Source: Xanthomarina gelatinilytica
GTDB taxonomy: Bacteria; Bacteroidota; Bacteroidia; Flavobacteriales; Flavobacteriaceae
Direction of reading: 5' to 3'
DNA: 64,000 nt
NCBI RefSeq assembly: GCF_000348685.1
Contig: NZ_ANLA01000016.1
Span: forward strand, 60,758 to 124,757
Made by a program: the position numbers and the translations under genes
The notes under the pieces: generated by a model
Databases searched by the model: none
The model's input: the letters and a program-made list of their open reading frames with translations, nothing else
What the model was told of the DNA's origin: nothing
Part shown: piece after piece, positions 26,790 to 36,632 of the stretch
Layout: each line of letters begins with the position of its first letter
Position numbering within the stretch: the stretch's first letter is position 1

Positions 26790-29426
26790 TTATTGTAAAG
26801 ATGCCAAACTAGCTTTCAAGGTCTCTATTTTTGCCAAAGCATCCGCTTCTTTATTGCGTTCGTTGGCTATAACCTGCTCTGGAGCTCCAGCTACAAAGCG
26901 TTCGTTGGCCAATTTTTTTTGAACCGATTTTAAAAAACCTTCTGTATAATTCAACTCGTCTGTTAGCTTTTTAATTTCTTCTTCAACATTAATGGCTCCA
27001 GCTATTGGAATAAAATATTCATTGGATTTCACCCTAAACGTCAAAGCACCATCAACGGCTTCATTGGTATACTCTATACTCTCCAAGTTTCCAAGTTTGG
27101 CGATAACCTCATCGAAGGTGTTTGCGATATTTTCATTGTTGATAACGTAAAAACCTATAGCGTCTTTGAAAGCTATGTTTTTTTCTTTTCGAATATTCCT
27201 AATGCCAGACACAACGTCTTGGGCAAATTCAAATTCTGAAATCAAAGCTTCATTGATTGGTTTTGACTCTGGCCATTTTGCAATTATTAATGCATCTTCA
27301 GGTGTTCTTTCTGAGATATATTGCCAAATTTCCTCTGTTAAGAAAGGCATAAAAGGATGCAATACTTTTAAAATATCCTCAAAAATAGCCACGACACTTT
27401 TTAGTGTTTTTGAATCTATAGGCTGTTGATATACTGGTTTTACAATTTCCAATAACCAAGACGCATAATCGTCCCAAATTAATTTATAGGTTGCCATTAA
27501 GGCATCGGATAGTCTATATTTACCGTAATGGTCTTCCAACTCGACTAAGGTTTTTTGAAATTTGGCCTCAAACCATGTTATGGCAATGGCACTTGAATTT
27601 GGCTGAGGAATTGTTTCATCAACTTCCCACCCTTTAACCAATCTAAAGGCGTTCCATATTTTATTGGCAAAGCCTTTCCCTTGTTGGCACAAAGCCTCGT
27701 CGAACATTAAATCGTTTCCTGCTGCTGAACTTAACAACAAACCAACACGAACGCCATCTGCGCCATAATCGTCAATCAGTTTTAAGGCATCTGGAGAGTT
27801 TCCTAAGGATTTACTCATTTTTCTTCGTTGCTTGTCACGAACCAAACCTGTTAAATACACATTGTTAAATGGTCTTTCCCCTTTGTATTCGTAACCGGCA
27901 ATTATCATACGTGCCACCCAGAAGAATAAAATATCTGGGCCTGTAACCAGATCGTTTGTTGGATAGTAATAATTTATGTCTTCGTTTTCAGGGTTTCTAA
28001 TACCATCAAACACACTTATTGGCCACAACCAAGATGAAAACCAAGTGTCCAGTGCATCTGTATCCTGACGTAAATGGTTAATACTTAGTTCTTGATTGTT
28101 GGTTTTTATAATTGCAAGTTTAAGAGCCTCTTCTTTTGTTTCGGCAACCACAAAATCTTCTTTTCCATCGCCATAGTAATAAGCCGGAATTTGTTGCCCC
28201 CAAAGCAACTGTCTGGAAATATTCCAATCGCGAATATTCTCCATCCAATGTCTGTAGGTGTTTTCAAATTTTTTCGGGAACAGCTTTATTTCGGCATCAT
28301 CACCCAACACAGCTTCTATGGCTGGTTTTACAAGCTCTTCCATTTTCAGAAACCATTGGTCACTCAATCTTGGTTCGATAACGGCTTTGGTACGTTCGGA
28401 AGTACCAACTTTATTAACATGTGTTTCGGTTTTCAACAAAAACCCTTTGTCTTCCAATTCTTTTGTGATTTCCTTTCTAACAACAAACCTGTCTTTCCCT
28501 TCGTAATGCAATCCGAAGCTATTTAAAGTGGCATCATCGTTAAAAATATCTATAACCTCAAGATTATGTTTATCGCCTAAATTCTTATCGTTTTCGTCAT
28601 GGGCAGGCGTTACTTTTAAACAACCTGTACCAAATTCCATATCCACATAATCGTCTTCAATTATAGGGATGACACGGTTGCATAGAGGCACAATGGCTTT
28701 CTTCCCTCTTAAATGGGAAAAACGTGCATCGTTAGGATTGATACAAATGGCCGTATCTCCTAATATAGTTTCCGGACGTGTTGTGGCTATGGTCACTTTC
28801 TCGTCACTGCCTTCAATTTGGTATTGTAAATAATATAAATTTCCTTGACGCTCTTCGTACACAACCTCTTCGTCCGATAGCGTTGTTTTTGCTTCTGGAT
28901 CCCAATTTACCATTCGGTAACCACGATAAATGAGTCCTTTGTTAAATAAGTCCACAAATACTTTTATCACGGCTTCGCTCATATCATCGTCCATGGTGAA
29001 TTTGGTTCTGTCCCAATCGCAAGAGCAGCCTAATTTTTTAAGTTGTTCCAGGATGACACCACCATATTCGTGGGTCCATTCCCAAGCATGTGCCAAAAAC
29101 TCTTCCCTGGATAGGTCGTTTTTATCTATTCCTTGTTCTTTGAGTTTGGCAACCACTTTGGCTTCGGTAGCAATGGAAGCATGATCTGTTCCAGGAACCC
29201 AACAGGCATTTTTGCCCAACAATCTGGCACGACGTATTAATACATCTTGAATGGTGTTGTTAAGCATGTGTCCCATGTGCAAGACTCCTGTAACGTTTGG
29301 TGGAGGAATGACAATGGTGTAAGGCTCTCTTTGGTCTGGTGTGGAATGAAAATAATTGTGTTTCATCCAGTAGCTGTACCATTTACTTTCTACTAGACTG
29401 GCATCATATTTTGATGGAATTTGCAT
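26790..29426 (-). CDS. valS: Valyl-tRNA synthetase
   Basis: The class I synthetase charges tRNA-Val. The HIGH-type motif appears as [16 protein letters not shown] near the N-terminus and the KMSKS motif as [19 protein letters not shown]1 editing domain lies between them, and the C-terminal coiled coil ([20 protein letters not shown] onward) is present as in other ValRS. I use the ATG at 29426 ([13 protein letters not shown], 878 residues), because a TACTTTTG box at 29457-29464 overlaps the upstream ATG at 29459 and the family usually begins with 'IPSKYD'. Confidence 0.97.
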   Translation of the reverse strand: MQIPSKYDASLVESKWYSYWMKHNYFHSTPDQREPYTIVIPPPNVTGVLHMGHMLNNTIQDVLIRRARLLGKNACWVPGTDHASIATEAKVVAKLKEQGIDKNDLSREEFLAHAWEWTHEYGGVILEQLKKLGCSCDWDRTKFTMDDDMSEAVIKVFVDLFNKGLIYRGYRMVNWDPEAKTTLSDEEVVYEERQGNLYYLQYQIEGSDEKVTIATTRPETILGDTAICINPNDARFSHLRGKKAIVPLCNRVIPIIEDDYVDMEFGTGCLKVTPAHDENDKNLGDKHNLEVIDIFNDDATLNSFGLHYEGKDRFVVRKEITKELEDKGFLLKTETHVNKVGTSERTKAVIEPRLSDQWFLKMEELVKPAIEAVLGDDAEIKLFPKKFENTYRHWMENIRDWNISRQLLWGQQIPAYYYGDGKEDFVVAETKEEALKLAIIKTNNQELSINHLRQDTDALDTWFSSWLWPISVFDGIRNPENEDINYYYPTNDLVTGPDILFFWVARMIIAGYEYKGERPFNNVYLTGLVRDKQRRKMSKSLGNSPDALKLIDDYGADGVRVGLLLSSAAGNDLMFDEALCQQGKGFANKIWNAFRLVKGWEVDETIPQPNSSAIAITWFEAKFQKTLVELEDHYGKYRLSDALMATYKLIWDDYASWLLEIVKPVYQQPIDSKTLKSVVAIFEDILKVLHPFMPFLTEEIWQYISERTPEDALIIAKWPESKPINEALISEFEFAQDVVSGIRNIRKEKNIAFKDAIGFYVINNENIANTFDEVIAKLGNLESIEYTNEAVDGALTFRVKSNEYFIPIAGAINVEEEIKKLTDELNYTEGFLKSVQKKLANERFVAGAPEQVIANERNKEADALAKIETLKASLASLQ

Positions 29427-29456
29427 ACTTTGGAATAGTTTTTGAAATATAACATG

Positions 29457-29464
29457 CAAAAGTA
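29457..29464 (-). promoter_or_regulatory. -7 box (TACTTTTG) of valS
   Basis: The top strand reads CAAAAGTA. It ends 30 nt before the ATG at 29426 and covers the upstream alternative ATG at 29459, so it supports the shorter protein. Confidence 0.5.
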
Positions 29465-29611
29465 CTTATATTTATTTTTTTGATAAAATTATATGGATGC
29501 ATAATGTCCTTTTATATGAGTTTAACATTATTATAACGGTGTCATACGTCTAAAAATTTTGTAAAATGAATAAAAAGTAAGTAAGTTTACCAACTTATAA
29601 ATAATAAAATT

Positions 29612-30037
29612 ATGAAACATTTATTTACAGTATTGTTCATCGGTTTATTAAGTTTTTCAGTTACAGCTCAAGAAAAAGTGGCTAAAATTGAATTTAAAAC
29701 AGATGTTATTGACTATGGAACTATTGAAAAAGGAGCCGATGGCGTTCGTGTTTTCGAATTTACCAACACTGGTAATGCCCCTTTAATTATTTCCAAAGTA
29801 AATTCCAGTTGTGGATGTACGGTTCCAAAAAAACCTGAAGGCCCAATACAACCAGGTGAAACTGGACAGATTGAGGTTAAATACGACACAAACAGGGTAA
29901 ATCCTATCAGGAAGACAATAACAGTGATCTCTAATGCTGACACACCAACAGTAGCCTTGAAAATTAAAGGTGAAGTGATTGATCCTAGCAAAACCAGTGT
30001 TCTTGAAAAAAAGAATGAAAGCGTTATGCAACAATAA
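29612..30037 (+). CDS. Secreted DUF1573 protein
   Basis: A signal peptide (1-19, ending VTAQE) leads into a single Ig-like DUF1573 domain: FKTDVIDYGTIEKGADGVRV, then FTNTGNAPLIISKVNSSCGC, and PKKPEGPIQPGETGQIEVKY. These domains resemble ASH/MSP folds and occur in many exported Bacteroidota proteins; their role is unknown. The short C-terminal tail is charged. It stands alone with its own terminator and converges on the retropepsin/PDZ gene. Confidence 0.93.
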   Translation: MKHLFTVLFIGLLSFSVTAQEKVAKIEFKTDVIDYGTIEKGADGVRVFEFTNTGNAPLIISKVNSSCGCTVPKKPEGPIQPGETGQIEVKYDTNRVNPIRKTITVISNADTPTVALKIKGEVIDPSKTSVLEKKNESVMQQ

Positions 30038-30061
30038 TTACTGGTTTTTAATAATAACTTT

Positions 30062-30092
30062 AAGCCTTGGAAAAACATCCAAGGCTTTTTTT
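30062..30092. terminator. Terminator of the DUF1573 gene
   Basis: A 10-bp stem (30062-30071 with 30078-30087) is followed by a T-run that reaches the stop codon of the convergent gene. Confidence 0.88.
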
Positions 30093-31434
30093 ATGGCATA
30101 AAAATATCTTCCAAATAAAACACAAACGTCAGTTCCACTCCATCCCGCTCCACTTCCAATTTAATACGTTGCCCATGTTTATCATAAAACATTTGGGTCA
30201 CTTCCTGTAAGGTATATTTATCTGTTGACTTATTGTTAATAGACAGTACAATATCACCTACCATTAAACCCACTTTATGAGCAGGAGAATCTGCCCTAAG
30301 TTCCACAATGGAATATGCTGGTTTTAACGCAAGGGTATATTTGGTATTTATCACTACGGACGTTTTGGACGGATTGTTTTCGCTACCTAAAAAATCTCCA
30401 GAAGAAATATAATTGTAATCTTTTTCCTTTACCAGCCTAACAGCATTTTGCTCTAACTCTATGCCACTTTTATTATAGTCAAACCGATCGTGAAAATGTC
30501 TGTTCTTTTTAAATGTTATGGTCTTATTAGGATAATTTACAATTAAATTAAATCGCTTCAACAAATTACCTGCTATGCTTCCATTTCTATCTTTATGCTG
30601 TTTTACATATATCAAGGATTCTGGATAAGGAAAAGACACGTTTACTTGTTGCAACTTAAAATGTTTGATAGAAAATTCTTCAATTTTTGTACGTTTTCCA
30701 TAAACACTTCCTGTTAGGCCATGCCCTAGAAAATCTTCAAAATATATATTGTCCACATGTATTCCTAAGCTGTCGTCTTCAAAGAGCCATAAAGCATCGC
30801 TACCTCCAGAATCTATCAAAAGTTTAACTGGTACTTGCTTGTCTTTTATTTTAACGGTTGAATATATATAAGGTTTGTTCTTATAAAATTCCATGTTTAA
30901 AGTTTCACAAGATCGACAGGTTTTATATTTGTAAACAGCAGGTGATGTTAGTTTAATATACTTCGAGGTATAATTGATTTCAACCACAAAATCCTTGAAC
31001 AAATCATAACCAATAATACCATGCAAAGGCACACCTAACCTTGGCGCAAAATTGAGATTTGGATCGTAAACCGCAAATAGCTCTTGGTTGATGTTTATGG
31101 CATCTCCTACTTTTAAAATATTCCCCTTGGATTTAAGCGCTTTAATGGCATCTCCTTCTCCCAAACCCCTTAAAAAAATAGTTTCCGTATTTTTAATTTG
31201 AAGCGTGTCTGTAATATTTAAAAAATTGAAAATAATGGATTTATTCACTCCAGTATCCAGTAAAAAAGAAAGGGCAACTCCATTTATTTCAACAGGAAGG
31301 ATAATCAGGTTGTTGATAAGCTTGAATTGGATTTTGTCTGTTTGTTTTTTGTTTTGAATAACAAAGTGCCCTTGTGAAAACCCCATATTGCTTAACGAGA
31401 ACAAAAGAAGGACAATCCAGAAAATTTTTTTCAT
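30091..31434 (-). CDS. Exported retropepsin-like aspartyl protease with PDZ domain
   Basis: After a signal peptide (1-20) come two retropepsin-like half domains, each with an aspartate motif: LLDTGVNKS (Asp60) and LLIDSGGSDALW (Asp208). Two lobes in one chain could form a pepsin-like active site. A C-terminal PDZ domain (about 370-435) contains ELRADSPAHKVGLMVGDIVL. Proteins of this layout are common in Flavobacteriaceae and are presumed periplasmic proteases or sensors; the substrates are unknown. The gene is divergent from the aminotransferase gene. Confidence 0.87.
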   Translation of the reverse strand: MKKIFWIVLLLFSLSNMGFSQGHFVIQNKKQTDKIQFKLINNLIILPVEINGVALSFLLDTGVNKSIIFNFLNITDTLQIKNTETIFLRGLGEGDAIKALKSKGNILKVGDAININQELFAVYDPNLNFAPRLGVPLHGIIGYDLFKDFVVEINYTSKYIKLTSPAVYKYKTCRSCETLNMEFYKNKPYIYSTVKIKDKQVPVKLLIDSGGSDALWLFEDDSLGIHVDNIYFEDFLGHGLTGSVYGKRTKIEEFSIKHFKLQQVNVSFPYPESLIYVKQHKDRNGSIAGNLLKRFNLIVNYPNKTITFKKNRHFHDRFDYNKSGIELEQNAVRLVKEKDYNYISSGDFLGSENNPSKTSVVINTKYTLALKPAYSIVELRADSPAHKVGLMVGDIVLSINNKSTDKYTLQEVTQMFYDKHGQRIKLEVERDGVELTFVFYLEDIFMP

Positions 31435-31558
31435 ATACCAAGCAAAAGAGTTTCATCTTAAATTTACAAAACTTTGGTTTAGTATTTGTATTTAGTCGTC
31501 TTTTTTAAAAAAACTTTAAGATAAATTTCGGAACTTTGCTTCTTAATTAAATTGTATC

Positions 31559-32749
31559 ATGCCAAGTATATCAAAAAAAGGGCAGCACATGCCACAATCG
31601 CCAATTAGAAAACTTGTTCCTTATGCCGAAATGGCTTACAAACAAGGCAAAACAGTGTATCATTTAAATATTGGTCAACCAGATATTAAAACCCCTGAAA
31701 TTGCTTTAGATGCTGTTAAAGTGCATTCCTTGGATATTTTAGCCTATACCAGATCTGAAGGATCTGATGAGTATAGAAATAAAATTGCCAATTATTACAG
31801 CCAACATGATATTCATGTAAGTAAAGACAACATTATTGTAACCACTGGTGGCAGTGAGGCTTTGCTATTTGCTTTTGGAAGCGTGATGGATACCGATGAC
31901 GAAATAATTATCCCAGAACCTTTTTATGCCAACTACAATGGGTTTTCTACAGCTTCTGGCGTTAATATAGTTCCTGTAATATCTAAAATTGAAGATAATT
32001 TTGCGTTGCCTCCTATTGAAGAATTTGAAAAATTAATTACCCCTAAAACCAAAGCCATACTAATTTGTAACCCTGGAAATCCAACAGGATATTTATATTC
32101 TAAAGAAGAAATTAAAAAACTGGCAAGCATTGTAAAAAAACATGATTTGTTTTTAATCTCTGATGAAGTATACAGGGAGTTTGCCTACGATGGCGTACAG
32201 CATTACTCTATTATGCAGGAAGAAGATATTGCAGAACATGCTATAATGATCGACTCTGTGTCCAAACGTTACAGTATGTGTGGCGCAAGAATAGGCTGCT
32301 TGGTTTCTAAAAACAAGGCCGTAATTGCTACAGCCCTAAAATTTGCTCAAGCTAGGTTAAGCCCTCCAACTTTGGCTCAAATTGCCAGTGAAGCTGCTTT
32401 ACAGACACCACAAAGTTATTTTGATGGTGTTATTGAAGAATATGTGGCACGAAGAAACACCTTAATCAATGAACTTGAAAAAATTGAAGGTGTAAAAGTA
32501 GCCAAGCCTAAAGGTGCTTTTTACTGCATCGTGGAACTGCCTGTTAAAAATTCAGACGATTTTGCCCAATGGCTTTTAGAAAGTTTCGATGTTAATGGAG
32601 AAACGGTCATGGTTGCTCCTGCAGCTGGTTTTTATTCAACTCCTGGCGTAGGATTAAACCAAATTAGGATTGCTTATGTATTAAACCAAGACAGTCTTAA
32701 AAAAGCTGTAAATATTTTAAAAGAAGCACTTAAAGTATACAAGGATTAG
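31559..32749 (+). CDS. Class I PLP-dependent aminotransferase (aspartate aminotransferase-like)
   Basis: The fold-type I enzyme shows VYHLNIGQPDIKTPEIALDA near the N-terminus, the cofactor-binding TTGGSEALLFAF, ICNPGNPTGYLYSKEE, DEVYREFAYDG, and the PLP-lysine region DSVSKRYSMCGARIGCLVS. The arginine for the alpha-carboxylate is in LNQIRIAYV near the C-terminus. At 396 residues it fits an AspC-like enzyme; substrate could be aspartate or other amino acids. It overlaps murB by one base (TAGTG), so the two are translationally coupled. Confidence 0.93.
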   Translation: MPSISKKGQHMPQSPIRKLVPYAEMAYKQGKTVYHLNIGQPDIKTPEIALDAVKVHSLDILAYTRSEGSDEYRNKIANYYSQHDIHVSKDNIIVTTGGSEALLFAFGSVMDTDDEIIIPEPFYANYNGFSTASGVNIVPVISKIEDNFALPPIEEFEKLITPKTKAILICNPGNPTGYLYSKEEIKKLASIVKKHDLFLISDEVYREFAYDGVQHYSIMQEEDIAEHAIMIDSVSKRYSMCGARIGCLVSKNKAVIATALKFAQARLSPPTLAQIASEAALQTPQSYFDGVIEEYVARRNTLINELEKIEGVKVAKPKGAFYCIVELPVKNSDDFAQWLLESFDVNGETVMVAPAAGFYSTPGVGLNQIRIAYVLNQDSLKKAVNILKEALKVYKD

Positions 32750-33762
32750 TGCAAATAAAACAAAACATATCCTTAAAACCTTTCAATACCTTTGGAATAG
32801 AGGCTTTTGCAAAGCATTATATTTCCATAGAGAGTATAAATGAGTTAAAAGAAGCCCTCTCCCTAGAAAATTATCCAGATATATTTATTCTAGGAGGAGG
32901 CAGCAACATGCTCTTAACAAAAAATATGGATGCCCTTGTTTTACACGTAAACATTAAGGGCATTTCCATTATATCTGAAGACGACACTTCGGTATTAGTC
33001 CAAGCCAATGCTGGTGAAAACTGGCATCAATTTGTGCTTTGGTGTTTGGAAAAAGATTATGGAGGCTTGGAAAACCTCTCGTTAATCCCAGGGAATGTTG
33101 GTTCTGCCCCCATTCAAAACATTGGGGCTTATGGCAGGGAATTAAAAGATGTATTTGTGTCTTGTCAAGCATTGGATAAAGCCACCAAACGTTTAAAAAC
33201 CTTTACTAAAGAAGATTGTAAATTTGAATACAGAAACTCCATATTCAAACAGGAAGAAAAGGGGAAATCTGTTATTTGCAATGTTACTTTCAGGCTTAGC
33301 AAAAAAAACCATACCCTGCACACATCTTATGGCTCCATTTCCAAACAGTTGGAACAAATGAATATCACACAGCCAACCATTCAAGATGTTTCAAAAGCGG
33401 TCATACAAATCAGGCAAAGCAAGTTACCAGATCCCAAAAAAATAGGGAATAGTGGTAGTTTCTTTAAAAATCCCGTAATTTTAAAGGAACATTTTTCAAA
33501 ATTAAAAGAAAATTTTCCAGAGATTCCTGGCTACCCTGTTTCAGATACCGAAACAAAAGTACCAGCAGGTTGGTTAATAGAAAAAGCTGGCTTTAAAGGA
33601 AAACAATTTGGAAACTATGGCGTTCATAAAGAACAAGCATTGGTTTTAGTAAATTACGGCAATGCAAAAGGACAAGATATTTTAGATCTTGCCAAACTGA
33701 TACAAAAAACCGTACAGCAGCTTTTTAACATAGCTATTGAAGCAGAGGTGAATATTATATAA
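32749..33762 (+). CDS. murB: UDP-N-acetylenolpyruvoylglucosamine reductase MurB
   Basis: MurB reduces UDP-GlcNAc-enolpyruvate to UDP-MurNAc with NADPH and FAD, an early cytoplasmic step of peptidoglycan synthesis. FAD-binding markers are ILGGGSNMLLTK and GLENLSLIPGNVGSAPIQNI, followed by GAYGRELKD. The active-site serine region is KKIGNSGSFFKNPV, and the C-terminal glutamate lies in the last stretch. The length of 337 matches the type I (E. coli-like) form. It starts with GTG, overlapping the last base of the aminotransferase stop. Confidence 0.97.
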   Translation: MQIKQNISLKPFNTFGIEAFAKHYISIESINELKEALSLENYPDIFILGGGSNMLLTKNMDALVLHVNIKGISIISEDDTSVLVQANAGENWHQFVLWCLEKDYGGLENLSLIPGNVGSAPIQNIGAYGRELKDVFVSCQALDKATKRLKTFTKEDCKFEYRNSIFKQEEKGKSVICNVTFRLSKKNHTLHTSYGSISKQLEQMNITQPTIQDVSKAVIQIRQSKLPDPKKIGNSGSFFKNPVILKEHFSKLKENFPEIPGYPVSDTETKVPAGWLIEKAGFKGKQFGNYGVHKEQALVLVNYGNAKGQDILDLAKLIQKTVQQLFNIAIEAEVNII

Positions 33763-33778
33763 TTTAAAAAGAAATCTC

Positions 33779-33786
33779 TAACTTTG
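33779..33786 (+). promoter_or_regulatory. -7 box (TAACTTTG) of the ECF sigma/anti-sigma pair
   Basis: A TAnnTTTG match 38 nt before the TTG start at 33825. No clear -33 TTG was seen. Confidence 0.45.
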
Positions 33787-33824
33787 ATTTTATAGATATT
33801 ATTATAACCTTTAATTAACCAATC

Positions 33825-34358
33825 TTGAGCACACCAATTGAAAAGGAAATAGTTGGCTTACTCCAAAAAGGAGACAAAAGAGCCGTAACCTTGCTATACG
33901 AAAACTATGCAGATGCTCTGTATGGTGTTATATTAAAGGTGTTATCAGACGAAGATTTAGCCCAAGATGCCTTACAGGAAACATTTGTAAAGGTCTGGAA
34001 AAACTCCAAATCCTACAACGAGAAAAAAGCCAAACTCTTTACTTGGCTCTACAGGATTGCCTACAACACAGCCATAGACAAAGTTCGCTCTCAAACAAAT
34101 AAAACCAGTAAGGAAATCCAAATGGATGCTTCAAACGTATATATGATAACATCCGAGAGTTTAAATCAAGATGTGATGGACATTAAAACCCATCTAAAAT
34201 CTTTGGATGAAAAATATCAAATAGTGATCAATGCGCTCTTTTTTGAGGGCATGACACAACAAGAAGCCAGTGATGAATTGGAAATTCCACTTGGCACAAT
34301 TAAATCGAGATTAAAAATTGGATTGCGTGAACTGAAAAAAATTTACGATCCAGAATAA
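33825..34358 (+). CDS. ECF-type sigma factor (SigK-like)
   Basis: This 177-residue sigma factor has region 2 (LLYENYADALYGVILKVL, LAQDALQETFVKVWKN, LFTWLYRIAYNTAIDKVR) and region 4 (LKSLDEKYQIVINALFFEGM and QQEASDELEIPLGTIKSRLK). It begins with a TTG codon; no nearby ATG is in frame. The anti-sigma gene starts 8 nt after its stop, so the pair forms a typical SigK-RskA module that releases the sigma factor on envelope signal. Confidence 0.95.
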   Translation: MSTPIEKEIVGLLQKGDKRAVTLLYENYADALYGVILKVLSDEDLAQDALQETFVKVWKNSKSYNEKKAKLFTWLYRIAYNTAIDKVRSQTNKTSKEIQMDASNVYMITSESLNQDVMDIKTHLKSLDEKYQIVINALFFEGMTQQEASDELEIPLGTIKSRLKIGLRELKKIYDPE

Positions 34359-34366
34359 AACGAGTC

Positions 34367-35164
34367 ATGAATGATAAAATAACTACATTTTTAAATTCTG
34401 ACCTATTAGAAAAATATCTTTTAGGTGAAACAACTTCTGCCGAAACAGAAAAAGTTGAAGCATACCTTTCCCAATACCCAGAAGTTCAGAATGCCTACAA
34501 CACCTTACAGACCAATTTAGAAATAGTTTCTAAAAGTCATGCTGTTGAAGCTCCAAAACACATTTTAAACAATGTTTTAAATGAATTGGACGATGCACCT
34601 GTTGTTAATTTAAAGCCTTCCAAAAAATACAAAAAGTGGTACCACCTTAGTATTGCAGCTAGTTTTGCAGCTTTAATTTTTGCAGGAAGCTCTTTTGTGT
34701 TTTACACACAAAACCTAAGTTTAAAAACCGAAAACCAAAAAATTGTTGATGAAATTTACGATTTAAGAAACGACATTAGCTTAAACAACAACAAGCTTAA
34801 CGATATCATGCAACAATTTAAACAACTTAATAATCCAGAAACCGAAAAGTATATTATTAAAGGAAACAGCAGAGCCAAAAACCTTAAAACGGTTGCATAT
34901 ATCAACCCAAAAGAAAAAACATCCATGATAGATGTGGTGTCATTGCCTCAACTTCCAGAAGAACAATGCTACCAAATTTGGGCAGAGATGCAAGACAAAA
35001 TGGTGAGCTTAGGTATTTTAAGCGAAACCGACAGGGAACTTAAGCAAATTCCATACACAGAAGATGCCTTGGGCTTAAGCATCACCATAGAAAACAAAGG
35101 TGGTACCCAAACAGGCTCCAAGGAAAATGCCGTAGCTGAAATTTCATTACAAAAACACAATTAA
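34367..35164 (+). CDS. RskA-type anti-sigma factor
   Basis: The cytoplasmic N-terminal part contains EKYLLGETTSAETEKVEAYL, an anti-sigma helix. A single membrane helix lies at about 91-113 (HLSIAASFAALIFAGSSFVF), followed by a coiled coil (about 115-150) in the periplasm and a C-terminal RskA domain with LPEEQCYQIWAEMQDKMVSL. It would hold the sigma factor encoded 8 nt upstream. The lack of a CxxC in the N-terminal domain means it is not a zinc anti-sigma factor. A strong terminator closes the pair. Confidence 0.9.
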   Translation: MNDKITTFLNSDLLEKYLLGETTSAETEKVEAYLSQYPEVQNAYNTLQTNLEIVSKSHAVEAPKHILNNVLNELDDAPVVNLKPSKKYKKWYHLSIAASFAALIFAGSSFVFYTQNLSLKTENQKIVDEIYDLRNDISLNNNKLNDIMQQFKQLNNPETEKYIIKGNSRAKNLKTVAYINPKEKTSMIDVVSLPQLPEEQCYQIWAEMQDKMVSLGILSETDRELKQIPYTEDALGLSITIENKGGTQTGSKENAVAEISLQKHN

Positions 35165-35187
35165 AAAGTACCCTCAACTTTTTAGTA

Positions 35188-35224
35188 TAAAGCCTCACTT
35201 TTGCAATTAAAAAGTGAGGCTTTA
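35188..35224 (+). terminator. Terminator after the anti-sigma gene
   Basis: A 15-bp perfect stem (35188-35202 with 35210-35224) with a 7-nt loop separates the sigma/anti-sigma pair from the next cluster. Confidence 0.9.
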
Positions 35225-35309
35225 ATATTATTTATTATCAGTAAAAATCTGTAAATTTGCAGAAAATTAAAGACCTCATTAAAAAGGTTCTTTAAACAAC
35301 AAGCAAATC

Positions 35310-35513
35310 ATGAAACTACTCTTTATAACTTTAATATTATTAGGTCTTGCCATTGCAGGAATTGCTATTAAACTTTGGACAAAAAAGGACGGTAAGTTTG
35401 CTGGCACATGTGCTAGCCAAAATCCCGTACTAAACAAAGAAGGGGAAGCTTGTGGCTTTTGTGGCAAAACCCCAGATCAATTTAGCGATTGTAACGAACC
35501 TCAACATTCTTAA
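35310..35513 (+). CDS. Small membrane-anchored Cys-rich protein
   Basis: The 67-residue protein has one N-terminal hydrophobic helix (about 3-20) and a short polar domain with four cysteines: FAGTCASQNP, GEACGFCGK and QFSDCNEP. The cysteines could bind a metal or form disulphides outside the membrane. I recognise it only as a small conserved-looking flavobacterial protein with no known function. It is followed after 6 nt by a glycosyltransferase gene, so the two are likely co-transcribed. Confidence 0.8.
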   Translation: MKLLFITLILLGLAIAGIAIKLWTKKDGKFAGTCASQNPVLNKEGEACGFCGKTPDQFSDCNEPQHS

Positions 35514-35519
35514 CATGAC

Positions 35520-36632
35520 ATGGTGTTACTTGATGTTTTGCTCTACATTTTTGTAGCTGTTGTTAGTATTCAAGTTTTTTATTTTGTTTTTTTCTTCGGA
35601 AAATTCGCTTTCTTAAAACATAAAAAAGAGACTCCTGGAAACATTCCTGTTTCTGTTGTTATCTGTGCAAAAAACGAAGCTGAAAACCTAAAAAAATTTC
35701 TACCCTCTGTTATCAATCAAGATTATCCTAATTTCCAGATTGTATTGATAAATGATGCTTCATACGACGATACGTTTGAAGTCATGGAGGAATTTGCCAA
35801 CAAGCACAACAACATCAAACTAGTAAATGTTGTTAATAATGAAGCGTTTTGGGCCAATAAAAAATACGCCTTAACCTTAGGCATAAAAGCAGCCAAACAC
35901 AACCATCTACTTTTTACAGATGCCGATTGCAAACCACTTTCCAAACATTGGATTACAGAAATGAGCTCCTGTTTCAACCAAACCAAATCCATTGTGCTTG
36001 GTTATGGAGCTTATGCCAAAATCAAGAATTCCTTTCTTAATAAATTAATACGTTTTGAAACCTTTATAACTGCTGTTCAATACTTTTCTTTTGCAAAATT
36101 AGGAATCCCTTATATGGGAGTTGGTAGAAACCTGGCTTATACCAAAGAAACTTTTTTTAATACCAATGGGTTTATGGACCACATGTACATTCGTTCTGGA
36201 GACGATGATTTATTCATAAACCAAACAGCTACAGCACAAAACACAGATATCTGTTTTACACCTGACAGCTTTACAGAATCCATCCCCAAAAAAACCTATA
36301 AAGATTGGAAAATTCAAAAAAGAAGACACATCACCACAGCCAATCATTACAAGGCTAAACACAAAGTTTTGCTGGCAGTATTTTATGTGTCGCAAGTCTT
36401 ATTTTGGGCCTTGGCCACAATTTTATTGATTCCTTTGTTTAAATGGCAATTGGTGCTCGCTTTAATTCTATTTAGAAACCTGGTACAGGTTCTGGTTTTT
36501 AACAAAGCATCCAAAAAACTTAACGAAAACGATTTAATTTTTTACTTGCCTCTGTTAGAACTTTTTCTAATTGGGTTTCAATTAAGTATCTTTATAAAAA
36601 ATCTTATCTCTAAACCTAAACATTGGAAATAA
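35520..36632 (+). CDS. Membrane-associated family 2 glycosyltransferase
   Basis: An N-terminal membrane helix (LLDVLLYIFVAVVSIQVFYF) precedes a GT-A domain: VSVVICAKNEAENLKKFLPS, VLINDASYDDTFEVMEE, and a DxD-type site LLFTDADCKPLS. The QxxRW-like region appears as KIQKRRHITTANHYKAKH. Two or three C-terminal membrane helices follow (FYVSQVLFWALATILLIPLF and after). This is the layout of processive or lipid-acceptor GT2 enzymes. The stop codon overlaps the start of the next sigma-factor gene by 10 nt. Confidence 0.92.
   Translation: MVLLDVLLYIFVAVVSIQVFYFVFFFGKFAFLKHKKETPGNIPVSVVICAKNEAENLKKFLPSVINQDYPNFQIVLINDASYDDTFEVMEEFANKHNNIKLVNVVNNEAFWANKKYALTLGIKAAKHNHLLFTDADCKPLSKHWITEMSSCFNQTKSIVLGYGAYAKIKNSFLNKLIRFETFITAVQYFSFAKLGIPYMGVGRNLAYTKETFFNTNGFMDHMYIRSGDDDLFINQTATAQNTDICFTPDSFTESIPKKTYKDWKIQKRRHITTANHYKAKHKVLLAVFYVSQVLFWALATILLIPLFKWQLVLALILFRNLVQVLVFNKASKKLNENDLIFYLPLLELFLIGFQLSIFIKNLISKPKHWK

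Noticed and set aside
28092..28526. 144-codon open frame on the + strand inside valS
   Set aside because: It is antisense to a strongly conserved synthetase, has no recognisable motif and is explained by the codon bias of the opposite strand.
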